Shown: piece by piece, positions 26,101 through 38,167 of the stretch
Position numbering within the stretch: position 1 is the first letter of the stretch
How the letters are laid out: each line of letters opens with the position of its first letter
Assembly: GCA_947568835.1 (NCBI GenBank)
Contig: OX387605.1
Location: forward strand, 8,932,418 to 8,996,417
DNA from: Protonemura montana
Taxonomy: Eukaryota; Arthropoda; Insecta; Plecoptera; Nemouridae
Direction: 5' to 3'
DNA length: 64,000 nt
The notes under the pieces: model-generated
What the model saw: the letters and a program-made list of their open reading frames with translations, nothing else
Told to the model about the DNA's origin: nothing
Database searches by the model: none
Translations under genes and position numbers: made by a program

Positions 26101-29100
26101 TGATATCGAAGCTGACCATGGACCTCGATGCTTGTCTTCACGGATTGAGAAGCGAGAGATGCATGGTAAACGACAGGTTTTTGATGATCAAAGATATAGA
26201 AACAATTTCTCAGAATATGGTTTGGGGTGACGGAGGACATGCTTGTTGCGTACGATTTGATGACTTTGGTAAGAGGAGCAGCTGTTAAAGGTCTCTGTAA
26301 ACGGGCATCACAAGAAAATAAGAAAAAACTTCAATCAAATCGTAGCCAAAGCCACAACTTTAGCGGAAAAGTAGGAAAATGGGGAACATTTATCCATACC
26401 GTTAATTAAACAGTGTACACAACAATTAAACAAAATAGTAAACGCCAAGTCAAAGTATTCCAAAGCAGCCAAACCCCGAAATTCCTCGAAAATCTGTTGT
26501 CTCTAGACAAATATGTTTGTGATCTAATATTGACCGGAAGATCGATGGGCACAGTCCCTGTCGTTGCATCCATCCTCCAGCTCTTCTAGCGAAGGCAGAT
26601 GCATGCTCGGCAACCTCCGGCCACCATCACAATAGATGCCTCTGTGGATAGCGAGCCATGCCCAGCTACCGCTCATGCTTCATTGGGCCTTATTAACCAC
26701 CTGTCAGATCAGGTATCATTCAAAATATGAGTTTATATAAAAGCTCGCATGTTTTTTTTATAATCATAGACTAGTATTGAACGAAAAATATGGTAGCTCG
26801 CTTACACAAAAGGGCGCATACAAACATTACAAGTTCTTTGGGGGGTTATTTTTGTAGAGAAGCAGACTGGCAGGAATTAATGCGAGTAAGGGGTTGGTTT
26901 CAAACTGGTGGTAATAGTACGAATATAGTGCAACACACGAGCTAAATGAATTTACTTTGCGACTGAATGCCAAGGTATAGGTAAAGTTCACTGAGTTAGC
27001 TCAGGCTGGAAGAACTCTAAATCATGGCACCTCCACCACTTCGAGACCGAACGCCAGTTAACGCCAATTTCTATGAAATTTAAGGCCCAACGAAATGATC
27101 TAATTGCTGATTATTTGATTAAAATATTTGCAATTTGAGTGCCCTGTATACAGTTTCATCTAGCCATGCGCATTGCACACCACTGCAGAAGTATTCCCAT
27201 TCAATGCCAGAGCCATACTAAATCGTTGTCCTGCATATCATGTAATATCTACTATCTTTCACTGGACATTCGCGGGGTCTCTATTGTTGTGCAGGTTAGT
27301 TTACACTAATAAAGCAGGCACCCATCCCCTGATAAAGCCAGACAAATATTTACCCTCGTGTTCTGGAATATTGATGCGCCATGCCACGTAGCTAGCATGG
27401 ACGTGTGCTCATTTTAATGGTTGTTCCACCACATCCAGATTTGAAGCCATCAAATGTGTATGGCAAAACCACCCCCTGGTTTCCATTCTTAATCCTAAAG
27501 GCTTGGGTAGGGTCCAGCTAATTTAGAACTGCGGGGTTACTTATTGCTTATTAACGTATTTTCGAATTAGATGCTTAACGTTAAATCGGTCGTCAACTGG
27601 GAATTCAGTATTTCTGATTGGGACATGTGGACGAGGATGACGATAAATGAATCCTGTTGCAAAAGCTCACATTGGAAGCAACTATGCGGTGATTGACTGG
27701 TCGCTTGAAAGTTTGGCACACCGCGCTGAAATTCAATGGCGTTGTCAAGCTAACTTTACAGTTACACTGTAGTAGTGCATCGAATGGCGCTATTTTTAGG
27801 CAGTCGCGACCTCTAAAGAGGTTCTTGGGGATGCTAATTTAGGCCAAGTTTCCCAAAAATAAGGCGCTTTCCATTGCTTGAACTTTTATCTTGCGGCAAG
27901 GAAACAGATAAGTCTAGATTCGTTTCCAAACAGATTATAATTATTCTAGGAACTATCTCATCCCAACAATTTTCTTTTTCCACGAATTACAAAATTAAAC
28001 TTTTCCTTTGAAATGTTCATGGAACACTCTCTTATCAGGAAGAATCGAAACTTGCTTGTAAATCTGACTAAAATTAACGTTAAGTGTGCCCGGGCGTTAA
28101 CGACCGCAAATCAACGTAAAACGCCATAAAACTCTTCAATAAAACAAGTCAAAAGTCTGATTGATTTCATCTCTTCGGAGGACTTCAATGAACCAGTAGC
28201 TTGTTTCTTTAATCCCTTAATAGCATTGCGTGCCGACGACGCGTAAAGCAAGCCAACAGTGACGCCGACTCCGACGCTGCCACCGCACTCGGATTGTATA
28301 GCGACGCGAGGGATGCCGGCGTCTCGACGCATTTGATGACTTTCGGCGCCCGACGCCTGGCGTCGCGATCGTATAACCTTAATGTCCTTGTCCAGCCACA
28401 TGTCTATAAACACAGGAGTAATTGAACGCGGAGGGTGCGTACTGGGGTTTGGCGTTGCCGATTCCGATGCCGCCGACGCCGACGCCGACGTCGCGAATGG
28501 TGAGAGTTATTGCGTTTCACCCTACGCACTATTTTCTCTCCATAACTGTTGGTGAACGCAGTGGCGGTACGGGTGAAATGTCTAGGTGTGCTCTGGGCAA
28601 TGTGATCTGTATCCACAGAGATGTTCAACACTTATTCTTACGACAAATGATGTTCTAAAATGCTTACTGTGGTTTGAATTTCTTCAGCAGCTGTCTTATA
28701 CTATTGGGAAAAGTTCAGGAACACACATATTTTCCCAATCGTATATGGTGTATGTTTGATTATCTGTCTTCATTCATTTTCAATTTGTGTGCGAAGGTTC
28801 TCACCCGAGCAAACGTGTAAATTGTTAACTCTTATTATTGTTTGTGGTTTTCTGCCTTAGTGCGTTGCTTAAAGATAAACTGCCGAAACCATGAAGGCAC
28901 ATTTTGGATCAAAATTGATTTGCAAAGAAAAATGCATTGATATTTCTCGCTGGTACTAATAAGCAGGACAAAATGAATAGCATGGTCCACTCATGGTCAC
29001 ACTGGTGACGCCACTGTCCCATACTCGTTGTACAAACAACAGAGTTTATGACGAGATGATAAAATAGAAACCCCTGGGACAAAGCTAGTATATATATATA

Positions 29101-31854
29101 AAAAGCGTTTCCATTTTTTATCTACATTCTGCTTTCAATAATTACCCGCACAAACATAAACGGGGAGTTATGGCTGGGAGGAGGAAGTGGTCGGCCGCCA
29201 TAACGAACTCATGTACGATCTTTCCTATCCTATTATGATCCTGAATCTTAATGGGCAATTTGATCCTCTGGCTGGCTCACTCGTACCTTTCGCCATACAC
29301 GTAAAAACCTCCCCTCGGCGTCTCGAAACAAAGAAGAGTGGTAAACTAGAGGCACGTATCTACTCTTCAATTCATTAATTACGCTGAGGACGACCGAGGA
29401 ATGGAAACTCGAGTTCTAGTAGTAACGAACCGAAAGTATCACGAACCAACGGAGAAAAAAATCTACTAATATGTTGTTAGTGTCTAATAGGTGTTAATTT
29501 TTTGGGCTAACACGGTTGAAATTGTTGGAGATTATGTGACTTTGGAAGAAAAAAGGTTAGGTTTACCTATTTGAATTCCTATATACTTGAAAGTTGAAAG
29601 CGAAACGATATGAAGGTAACAAAATAACATAGCGTACATTTTAAACGTCTAATTACATTTGATGCCACCTTTCAGCACCCTACATTATTTTTTGTGTGTA
29701 AAAAGCTATAAAATATTTGGACAACTATTCCCCCTTTGATGATATGATTATTATCATCGCGTATTCAGGAGCTGTTTCGTTACCGCTCGTGATATGAGCG
29801 TGATCATTGCCCATTTACCAAAAAATAGACCATTTTGAAATAGTTTTAAAATTATCACATTCATATAGATGTTTAATTGTTATATACATATTCACATCAA
29901 GCAAACATTAAAACAATAGCAAGAGTGTGATACCCAATTCACCTGCAAACACGTATATCTGTTGCTTGCATGCATCCTAAAACCTACCCCTAATTGGTCC
30001 ACACCCTCTAAAAAAAAGGGAAATTCTATAAGCATGCATCTTAGGACTAGCAAGGTGCGTCAGCGGTGAGCTTGACTCACAGCTTTTATTACTCCAATTA
30101 GACGTAAGTGCCAGAGTTCGAGAGCTATACATGCTCACAGGTAATTCACGTGCATGAAACCAACCCGAAAAACAATCGATTGCGGATGACTCACTTCTTT
30201 CAAAACCAAACACATGTATAAGAGGTATCAACGCATTTTCATCATGTGACAGAATGGACACCACGCCAGACTTTCACGGCAACAATCTAATTTCCTGGCG
30301 CACACCTATCGGTCATCTCTGATCCAATTTATAAATGTTTCAACGCTCAGCATTTTTATTCGTCAGGATACCGCATTGCTGTACATATATAATTATAGGT
30401 TATGAACCTAATTTGTCTGCCATACAGTTTGCCTTAATGATCACCACGGGGCTCAATATTAAACGTGAGACTAGGTTAACGTTATTGTGTTTTTATAGAA
30501 TACCTGTGCCCTGTGTGTGTGTGTGTGTGTGTCGGTGTGAGTATTCACACCAGCGTATCTTAGGCGGTAACTATGCGTGCAGAAGCTTCTTTCTTACCAC
30601 GCTTAGCACGGGATGGGCGCACATTATATCCTTCCTCTCCTTATCAAGGCAGGCCACACCATCCCAAATTGCTTGTTACAGAGAGCGACCACGGCCATAG
30701 AAGAGTCAAAGATCGTAAAAATCGTCGGAAAGGCATCAAATTCCTATTATTTAGAAAGGAGAATGAGATGAAAATCCCATTGAAGAGGAAAGGATATCGT
30801 GTCCTTGATCTTTAACAACTAAAGAACATTTTCAATGTAAAAGACATAGAATATTACAAATTGTATAGAGACCAACACAGTTTAATGCTGAAAATGAGAA
30901 ATAATTTATTTCATTTTGTAAGAAAATTGTTGTTCACAAATAACAAGTGATTTTAACGCTTTGAGTCGGGGCGCTCTTGGCGGTTTTATAAAGAGGTAAT
31001 AATTTGTGATCAACGTCGGTTCCTTCGGTCTAGGTTCTGATCAGAGAGAGAGGGAGCTCTTCTGCTTTCAAACCACGGTTTGGAAATGAGACTGGGTAGT
31101 GGGTGTATTTGTAAGGGATAGTTTCTTTTGCGCCAGTGCCAATGGCGTGCCAGTGACTGCAACCTACTCACGATGTCGTCAATCATGTGCTTATCAATCA
31201 TTGCCGACAAATGTGTTGGTGTTTTTGACTTGCATACGATACTGTCTAAGATACTTTGTATGAACTATGAAGTACCTTTTGGGGAAACGTCACAGTGCTA
31301 GCAAGAGGGTTTTTTTTCTGCTGATTTGTCAAGAATTTGCGGTTCAAAGGATGAAAAAGGATGAATTTGCGGAGATGTCCCGGGGGTGTATAATTTTCTT
31401 TGCTGTAGAAGCATAAAACTATCCAAAAAGTCAACGCATTGGGCACATATTAATCGTTGCTTGCAGCCTATTTATTATTTACACAAATTTTGAGCACAGA
31501 AAAGGCATTTTCATCGAAAAAGGACAAAATGAACTTGTTCAAAATGACCCATCATAATCGCGACCAATTTCTCGGAAATCTCACCACAAAACCAATAGGC
31601 TCTTTCCATATACCTGACAGAAGAGCAAGTTCAATGAAATGACTCAATCAGCAGCAATCATCTAAAGCGACCTTTTATCTTTCAACCCACGGTACCCATC
31701 GACGTCTAGAAACACTAAACGGACACCTACCAATCTCTTCGATACACAGTACACACTACTCAGTATCTATGGTCACTCACCACCAAGTCGCCGTCGATGT
31801 ATCCAGGACCACCAGCGCAAAGAGTAGCAATGCGAACAACCACCTCACCGCCAT
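14173..31854 (-). CDS. Wnt: Secreted Wnt ligand (Wnt5-like, subfamily not settled), seven exons, 405 aa
   Basis: Wnts are lipid-modified secreted ligands for Frizzled/LRP or Ror/Ryk receptors. Exons: 31781-31854, 17200-17338, 16828-16948, 16229-16530, 15844-15951, 15361-15632 and 14173-14374. All introns are GT-AG and phases agree, giving 1218 nt. Residues 1-22 form a signal peptide ([17 protein letters not shown]), which supports the start. Then come [23 protein letters not shown] in exon 3, [22 protein letters not shown] in exon 4, [21 protein letters not shown], and [10 protein letters not shown] with Ser264 at the porcupine lipidation site. The cysteine-rich end is [30 protein letters not shown] and a final VCN. 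WWSLGM, NTTSVFG and SPDYCERNE favour Wnt5, while the [13 protein letters not shown] stretch also recalls Wnt1 and Wnt4. Exon 4 carries a basic insert of about 50 residues. The usual CKFHWCC is CRFVWCC here, and GTRGR is GTRRR. Family certain; Wnt5 about 0.6. Confidence 0.96.
14375..15360 (-). other. Wnt intron 6
   Basis: A 986-bp intron. Its left part is copy 2 of the dispersed repeat (14481-14888). Near 15150-15175 the minus strand has a tRNA B-box-like stretch (GGTTTGATTCCCC) without a complete tRNA around it. Confidence 0.8.
14481..14888. repeat. dispersed repeat, copy 2 (in Wnt intron 6)
   Basis: This is the partner of 6961-7338, in the same orientation. Shared blocks are GTACTGGTCT (14531-14540), CAACAGGATTCCT (14704-14716) and CAATACCTGACCCAG (14836-14850). 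It is slightly longer than copy 1. Its left end begins with tandem GATT units. A minus-strand 61-codon frame spans 14680-14865. Copy 1 has stops in the equivalent frame but similar hydrophobic residues, so a decayed coding fragment cannot be excluded. Confidence 0.75.
19757..19771. repeat. poly-C tract, 15 bases
   Basis: An uninterrupted run of C in AT-rich intron sequence. Similar C or G runs occur at 49549-49564, 58219-58235 and 63441-63453. Confidence 0.9.
20513..20536. repeat. short tandem repeat (TAGCAACG)x3
   Basis: Three exact 8-base units are followed by a degenerate fourth. It lies within Wnt intron 1. Confidence 0.9.
21641..22055 (-). pseudogene. possible decayed coding fragment in Wnt intron 1
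   Basis: The minus strand has a 101-codon frame at 21641-21946. Read upstream past one stop, the same frame continues with protein-like sequence to about 22055. The peptide is rich in Lys, Glu and Leu (for example [22 protein letters not shown]) and unlike the low-complexity shadows nearby. I do not recognise the family and cannot exclude chance. It overlaps the end of a plus-strand exon-like stretch at 21519-21666. Confidence 0.25.
28236..28500. repeat. GC-rich patch with GACGCC-type units in Wnt intron 1
   Basis: Units such as GACGCCGAC recur at 28261-28275 and 28470-28490, along with GCGTCGCGATCGTATAA-like words. The patch is far richer in G, C and CpG than its surroundings. It looks like an old repeat or a decayed foldback, but no clean terminal repeats are visible. 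Confidence 0.4.
30512..30532. repeat. (TG)n microsatellite
   Basis: About ten TG dinucleotides in Wnt intron 1. Confidence 0.95.
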
Positions 31855-33644
31855 TCCGTCGTAGTAGTCCCGAACAAAGTTTTCGCGAGTCCTGATCAAG
31901 TGTACTGCACGGTTTCGATGTCAAAAACCTTTAATCCCTGCCCCTTGGTATCATGACAGCAGCACGCGGAAGACTAAACGTGTCCTGCCGCCCTGAGTCG
32001 ACCATGCTCGCACCCACCCGTCGGGACACCGCTGCCGCTCAAATCGCTTCGAAGGGAGGGGCGTCGGTGCATTTCCAACAAACCTCATTGGACGGTTGCG
32101 TTAGGAAATGTTCTAAACAAAAACACGTGCTCGCTAGTTAAAGTGGTGTGTGATTCGCGAGGAAGAACTAGAGTGTCTATGATTGTCATTGTTGATACGA
32201 AAATGGCAACTGCAGCAAGAATGTTGCATTATCCTGCGTCAGAGCGCAGAGGGAAATTTTTGGATTGATGTCCGTTCGGGGAAGTGTTGCAAGTGCGTCT
32301 TCCTTAGATGAGCGAGTCGATGTCAAACTTTTTGAAGTATTTATTGTGTTTGTTTTCTTTGCTTCGTTCGTGACGTCTTTCTTCAGTATTCTTATACCTT
32401 CCCTGAGCCTTGTAAGGTAACGAACAGGTCTATATTTTCCAGATTTCAAAGTATTACGTTCTGTAATTGAACCGCTTGCATTTTAAAATTATTTTAGTCT
32501 CGCGTCAATGCATACTAATCGAATTACATGTTTATGTGAACATGTAAGATCCAACAAATATTGATGAAATTGTCGGGCCTGAGTCTGTCAGGGGTCTGAT
32601 GATTCATATGGGTGCCAAAACTCGCTCAAATATAAATGTAAGTGCTAGAAAAGGTAATTTCCCAAAGGAGACCGCAGAAATCTGACCCACGAAGTGTACA
32701 CGCAACGTACCATCCCGTTCCTGTGTGGTCAAAAGGAATCTGAATCAATTGTGATGTGCCAAAAGTGCTGTGCCACCATAGTGAGCTATGATGTGATTTG
32801 GAGGATGGAAACAGGGATATTCCGGCAAAATGGTATATTGTGAATCTCCCGATTAAAAAAAAATGCTTTTTCTCGCCGTTGGCTTGATGAAAATCACAGC
32901 CCATGGCTACTTTCAATTCAGTGGCTTTCAAAACAGCCTCGTTTCCTTTTAAACATACAAATCGCTCCAATTCACCGAAATATTTTTAAACGACGATTGG
33001 GTGTGTACTTCTAGCTAAAACCAAGAAAGTTATTTGGCTCTAATTTATTTTCAAAGCTCTATTTACTCTGAAGACATTCTTTCATCAGATCAATCTGTGT
33101 GGAATCGGATTAAATATTTTGTTCCCCCTATCATTCATAATACAATCGACGCTCTTAAAGTCGTGGTTTTACCGTGGTCTCCAGAATTTTAGTGGCATTA
33201 CAGGCGGTAAAATTATTCTAGTGATCCTTACAATATTCAATTTAGATTCCAGGCCGACCAAACATGGTAAGTTCATCCAAAAGAGAAGAAAACACGGCAA
33301 CACAAACGTAGAACAAACAATGAAAACACTAGAAATAATGTGTGCCGAGCAGATGCAGGGTAAATATTTGAAGGTAAAAGTCAGTCACCGAGTTATACCC
33401 TTGTCGGTTGAAGGGTGGGGTAAATTTCGTTTTGTGAAATATGAACCTGTAGAAACACTTAAAAAAAGCGCGAACTAAACAGCGAACCGAATTTTACAGC
33501 TCTGATAACTTTCAAGTACAAATACAATTATGGAAAGATTATTAGTTTTCATTACTCAGAAGTCCTAGCTATGTAATTTTTTGGGAAAGCTTGTAAAAGA
33601 TATTTTTTTTATTATTAACAACACTAAAACCGTCTCAAAAATTG

Positions 33645-33756
33645 ATTTATAAATATTATATTATAAATATTATATTATAAATTATATTATTATATATTAT
33701 ATTATTATATTATATATTAAATATATATTTATAAATAAATAAATATTTTTATTATA
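33645..33756. repeat. AT-rich microsatellite
   Basis: Interrupted repeats of TATTA and TAAA words, with almost no G or C, lie just past the likely MNAT1 3' end. Confidence 0.9.
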
Positions 33757-34208
33757 AAAAAAATCAAAATATTCATTTTATTGTTGTTGAATAATTAAAA
33801 TTGTCATTTGCGCTATTCGCGTAGAATTTAAAATATTCTTCTGTAGGTATAGGCAATCCGTACTACTTTCGAGTATACCAGTAGCTCGCAGGTTGCCTAC
33901 CCAGCCAGGCTATTTAGAATCCCACGGCACGGGCCTAACTTTATGGTTAAATTCATGCCCGCACCCTCTAGCAGCAAGTAACGGAACTGACACGGAGCGA
34001 CTCCAGATGAACTCGAGAATTGTTTTATTAACCGGGCTTCTTGTACAAAACAAAAAAACCGGATCAGGCTTTTTTTAACAATATAACGATAGGCTTCCTC
34101 ACATATCATGATCCAAGTGGCATGCATAAATAAATTAAAAATACAAATGAAGTCGATTTCATACTAAGGATTTACGCCATTAATTCTTTTTCTATGGTAA
34201 TAGCGTGT

Positions 34209-34258
34209 AATCACAGATCTGATCACAGAATCACAGATCACAGATCACAGAATCTGTG
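34209..34258. repeat. imperfect tandem repeat of ATCACAG
   Basis: About five 7-8-base units of ATCACAG are followed by an inverted CTGTG, so the end can pair with the units. Confidence 0.85.
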
Positions 34259-34428
34259 GTGTAATAGTAACTACGCTGAACGAACTGTTTGAAAATTGAA
34301 ATTTTTTAAATACTAAGAGACATTGAAAATTTAAGGTTTAATGATGAATCATAATATCACAAAACATAGAAGATTTAATTTGCAGAGCTAATTGAAAATA
34401 AAGAATACCTAACACATTAGGCCAACTA

Positions 34429-35471
34429 TCAAAAACTAGTTTCTGTTCGTTCTGGTACATGATACAATCCAACCAACGCTTCTTGCAATGCCCTCAAGCA
34501 CGCAATGTTTGCTTTGTAGCCCCCAGCCCGTTCACCCTCTGTTTCTTTTCGAACATTTGAGATGTAGCCCCTGGTGTCGAGCTCTCCCCAGCTGGGCGGT
34601 ATTGGTCCTTCCGTTTCCATTGGCGTTTCATAGTAAACATAGCCCTCCCCTTCTTCCAGTTTTGGTACTGGTAAGAATCCGGAGTTATTTTGACGGCCAA
34701 ATTTGATTCCGGTAGAGAATTGTGTCTGCATCTGAATTACAGGTGCCAGCTTGGCTTCTTCCTTAGCTATGCTGATATTATTAGCAAAAGTTTGTACAAT
34801 GTTTTTTGCATCTACATTTGAGAACATTAACTCATCAATGAGAGCTTCTTTCTCACGTATTTTCTTTTTCCTCTCTTCTTTTTCTAGTTTAATTAATTCC
34901 TTCTTTCTGAAATCTTCGTGTTCTTTTTCTATCTCTAGCAACTCTTCCAGTTCCAGTTCTTCTCGTCCTATTTTACTCTTATTTTTCATAATTAAATCTC
35001 GGTTGTCTTTCTTGTATTGTTCTATTTTTTTGTTTGTTGCCAGTAATTCTATACTATTTGCCAAATTAAAAATAATTGTTTCCACATCTTCTAGGTAATC
35101 ATTGTATTCACGTAAATTAGCAAAGTCTTCTTCTTTCTTGTTGAAGTCTTTCAGAACTCTTTTACGGATATCCACCTCTTTTTCCACAACTGCGTCTTCA
35201 AACAATTGAATGCGAAAATTGTTCCTTCGTAAGGGTACCTTGCAATCAGGACATGCTCCCGATCCTGTAATAAAAAAATTTTAATTAGCCTGATAAACAG
35301 ACGCGACATAAACATGTAAAAATAAGAGTAAATTTAAGACAAACCTTTTAGAAAAAGAAGATCAACACAACTTTCACACAAGGCATGGCCGCAGTTGTTG
35401 ACCATAAGTCGTAGAGAGGGATTCCTGTACTTTGTTGTTTTGCATCGCGGGCAAACAATATCGTCATCCAT
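34429..35471 (-). CDS. MNAT1: MAT1, assembly factor of the CDK-activating kinase (TFIIH), 320 aa
   Basis: MAT1 holds CDK7 and cyclin H together. The trimer activates cell-cycle CDKs and, within TFIIH, phosphorylates the RNA polymerase II tail. Exon 1 is 35345-35471 and exon 2 is 34429-35264, with an 80-bp GT-AG intron; the join is phase 1 and gives 963 nt. The N-terminal C3HC4 RING is complete: C7, C10, C27, H29, C32, C35, C47 and C50. It begins [20 protein letters not shown], nearly identical to human [19 protein letters not shown], which fixes the start. Next come [30 protein letters not shown], a long Lys/Glu-rich coiled coil (about residues 130-200) and the hydrophobic C-terminus that contacts CDK7 and cyclin H ([25 protein letters not shown]). 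The human protein is 309 aa. All parts are intact. It lies head-to-head with the candidate upstream exon of Myb. Confidence 0.97.
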
Positions 35472-36015
35472 GTCTAGATCTGAAATATAAACACGGTTGC
35501 AATAAGATTAGTTAAAAGTCGCAAAAACTTGATATTTAGTATCGAACATAGCAACAAGTGTTCACTTAGTAGGTAGTTTTATTAGCTAAATGCGTTTGGA
35601 ATATTTAGCTATGTTTTTACAGCGTAAAATACTTCCATAATAGTTAAGCGTTTAGGCAATTCATTTTAAATGTAATGACTGATTTCGGAACGTGTTAATG
35701 TAAAATATAAATTAGTAATACCTGGCACATTAACCTCACATCTACCGCGTCTGACAGCGAGTCACCATGACAGTTCCACAGCTTGCTATATTTGTGGCTG
35801 TCACTGTCAGCCAATCAGAGCACGTGCTTCAACTCGAGGTCGGCATGATACAAAACAAACTTTTGTCGGTTGCCGATCCGCCATATTGCGTTGGAGTTTG
35901 GCATTGGAGGCACTCGAGTTTAGTAAACGAAGGTGCAGTTTGTTGTCAGTGAAAAGTACTCGTGATTTTGGTGGTGTTATCAGTGTCCGAAGATGATGGT
36001 GTAAACGCAAGAAGT
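35472..36015. promoter_or_regulatory. Candidate bidirectional promoter between MNAT1 and Myb
   Basis: The 544 bases between the MNAT1 start and the candidate upstream Myb exon hold CCAATCAG (35811-35818, NF-Y), directly followed by CACGTG (35821-35826, E-box). A YY1-like CCGCCATATTG lies at about 35879-35889. The middle is GC-richer than both sides. These features suit a housekeeping divergent promoter. The YY1-like core also contains a minus-strand ATG opening a 25-codon frame, which could be an upstream ORF of MNAT1 if transcription starts that far out. Confidence 0.5.
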
Positions 36016-36038
36016 ATGAGCCAGCCAAATCTTTCTAG
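36016..36038 (+). CDS. Candidate alternative first exon of Myb (1a)
   Basis: ATGAGCCAGCCAAATCTTTC then TAG runs straight into a GTATGT donor and encodes MSQPNLS plus two bases. The splice phase (2) is the same as that of the downstream first exon at 38168 and fits Myb exon 2. The mRNA would then begin MSQPNLSRSRSDYD, about the size expected for an animal Myb N-terminus. No other gene in the window could use this exon. Without transcript data it remains a candidate. Confidence 0.4.
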
Positions 36039-38167
36039 GTATGTAAAAGAGAGTTAAAATGTTCTAAAAAGATAGTTATGTCAGATGATAACAAGGCAAG
36101 TCGAACCATTTTGTATCTTTGACATAGCTTGCTGCAAAGTAGCAAAGCTTGAGCAAAATTGAGACTGTATTGACATGTACGAAGTTCTAACGATCATTAT
36201 TTCAGCTGTAATACGATGATCTTGTTTTTAATCCTACGTCTGCAACAACGAATGCGAAAACCTTTGTGTGAGTTCGAAAATAGACATCATCCGGCTTGTG
36301 GGGTCAGAGTTACAGCAGCATGCACACCTGCCTTACTACGATCTTCGGCCAACTTTTTATTACGGTTCACTGCTGCCATCGATAAGATGTATGGTACAAG
36401 TAAAAATTGGCTTTATAATGTATTACAATTTTATGTAACGCCTCTGACTTGACCTATATCACACTGTTGTCATCGAGTTATCAGTGTCACGTGCGATAAT
36501 AAATAATATTCTGCAATTTTTTAACTCGTAAAGTTAAATGCCTTTATCTTATTGATGTTTCTTGTTGTTATCTATCTTTCTCAGCTTTCAGTACAAAGTC
36601 TGTGTTCTTATTTGATATTTAATGTTGAGGTGTCCATTCACAAATGATGCCGTGATAAAAACCAGCTGGCACTTCACGATACCTATAGATTTTTGCTTAC
36701 TCGCGGAAATGGATGTAGCTATAGAAACCTTCTTGATATCGTGCATTTACTAAGTTGACCATGGGAATTCTTGTTACTTAATGTCAAGATCTCTTGTCCA
36801 GTGTCACTTCTGAATGGGTTTGAATTTAATTTTGATGATGAAAAGAAAATCTATGACTAACGTAGGTGCTCACAGCGAAATTGGTACGGTAAAATAACTA
36901 AGGGGGATAGCGAAACGTCGATCATCTAAGACCTACAAGAGTATGTACTCAAGATATCGTCATTGGTTAATTTAGAAATGACTTGTGTCCTCCACCTAGA
37001 ATAATTTGATTTCTAAGACAATGTAGGAAGGTAGGCTGAAAGGAAGGTAAAAAAGCACTTGAGGTAATATTCCAGCTGCTACTAGCTTCACCAATTAAAC
37101 CACTTCCTCAGTTTCTTCTTTAAAAAATGCACCTGCTCTGAAAGCAAAGAAAGTAACTAAGAGAATCAAGAAAGCCTCTGCAGAGCATGTATATAGGTAA
37201 GAACATGTTGAAAAAGAGCAACTACATCGCTTAGCCATAGAGCCAGCTAATCAAGTCGAATTCGTTGCAACATTATGCAGATTTTGCCGAACCGTCCTAG
37301 AGTAAGACGAATGGAAATAAATTCAAATTTGTTCGCTCGGCCTGATTTCGTGATTGATTCCTTCCGTTGTCATTAACATGATGATGGGAGGCTGACTTGA
37401 ATATTGCGACCCAGCCGCGCCGGGTGACAAATGTTGAACTACACATTTAAATTGAGTGATCTTCGATACCTTAAAATGGGGGTCGTATAAAATGTCACAA
37501 ATAATCACTCGTGCGGGAGAGAGACAGAGCCAGAGAACCTGTTTCAAGTCCTGACACGCATGCAATGTGTTTTTCTTTACTGCTTGGTGCCGCCCATCGA
37601 TGAATTCATACGATTCCATTTATAATCGCACATACAATGTTTATCAATTAACGGAAATTAAGTTACTCTGATCAGTATTCGAAACGACGTGCAAAAAAAT
37701 CAGCTAAAATTCCCACTTTAAAAAGTCAGCGATAAGAGAGATATAGCTTCGGTCGCTGGATCCAAACATATGAGGGGTCACAACCTCTTGATTTGTGCTC
37801 CCCTCCCGCCCGCCTCCCCTTATGTGCGATGGAATGGGTGCTAGCAGTACCCCCAGCTCCAAGCATGTCACGGATGAGGGGTTGGCTGCCATTGCTTTTA
37901 GAGACAACACCTGGTTTCTTGTGCCTCTCCGCTCCCTAAGCTATGTGCTGCTATTATATTGTTCCGACATCCCCACCACCACTATTTTTCCGTGTACGAC
38001 TATGTTCCTGTGACGAAACACTATTCCACACTCTCAGGTAGTCAGTAGTGCACAGAACGGTGGTTGCTGCATGTGACAACATCAAGTGTTCGTCCCGTGT
38101 AGTTGAGTGTATGCCTGGACAATTATTTGTTACAAATAGTTCTAAAAGTGTAAAAGTGGACTGAATT
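36039..38167. other. Upstream region of Myb exon 1 (1b)
   Basis: No supported gene. If exon 1a is real, this is its intron; otherwise it is the Myb promoter region. The open frames at 36216-36452 (+) and 37323-37619 (-) carry no motif I recognise. Confidence 0.6.

Larger units (their letters stand above)
17339..31780 (-). other. Wnt intron 1, 14.4 kb
   Basis: This very long intron separates the signal-peptide exon from the rest of the Wnt. Long first introns in developmental signalling genes often carry enhancers, but I cannot point to one here. Inside are homopolymer and short tandem repeats, a GC-rich island with GACGCC units (28236-28500) and exon-like islands at 21515-22055. Many short open frames show no family motif. 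No gene nested in the intron is supported. Confidence 0.8.
31855..34428. other. Wnt promoter and MNAT1 3' UTR region
   Basis: No gene is supported. The left side is upstream of the Wnt start and is GC-richer to about 32060. The right side should contain the MNAT1 3' UTR, with minus-strand AATAAA candidates at 34024-34029 and 33777-33782. Open frames at 32186-32449 (-), 32626-32970 (-) and 33119-33478 (+) reach 87-119 codons without a motif I recognise. AT and ATCACAG repeats are listed separately. Confidence 0.6.

Noticed and set aside
32626-32970. 114-codon minus-strand frame upstream of Wnt
   Set aside because: No recognisable domain. Its aromatic-rich composition looks like chance translation.
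33119-33478. 119-codon plus-strand frame downstream of MNAT1
   Set aside because: No recognisable domain, and it lies in AT-rich spacer. Kept only as a note.
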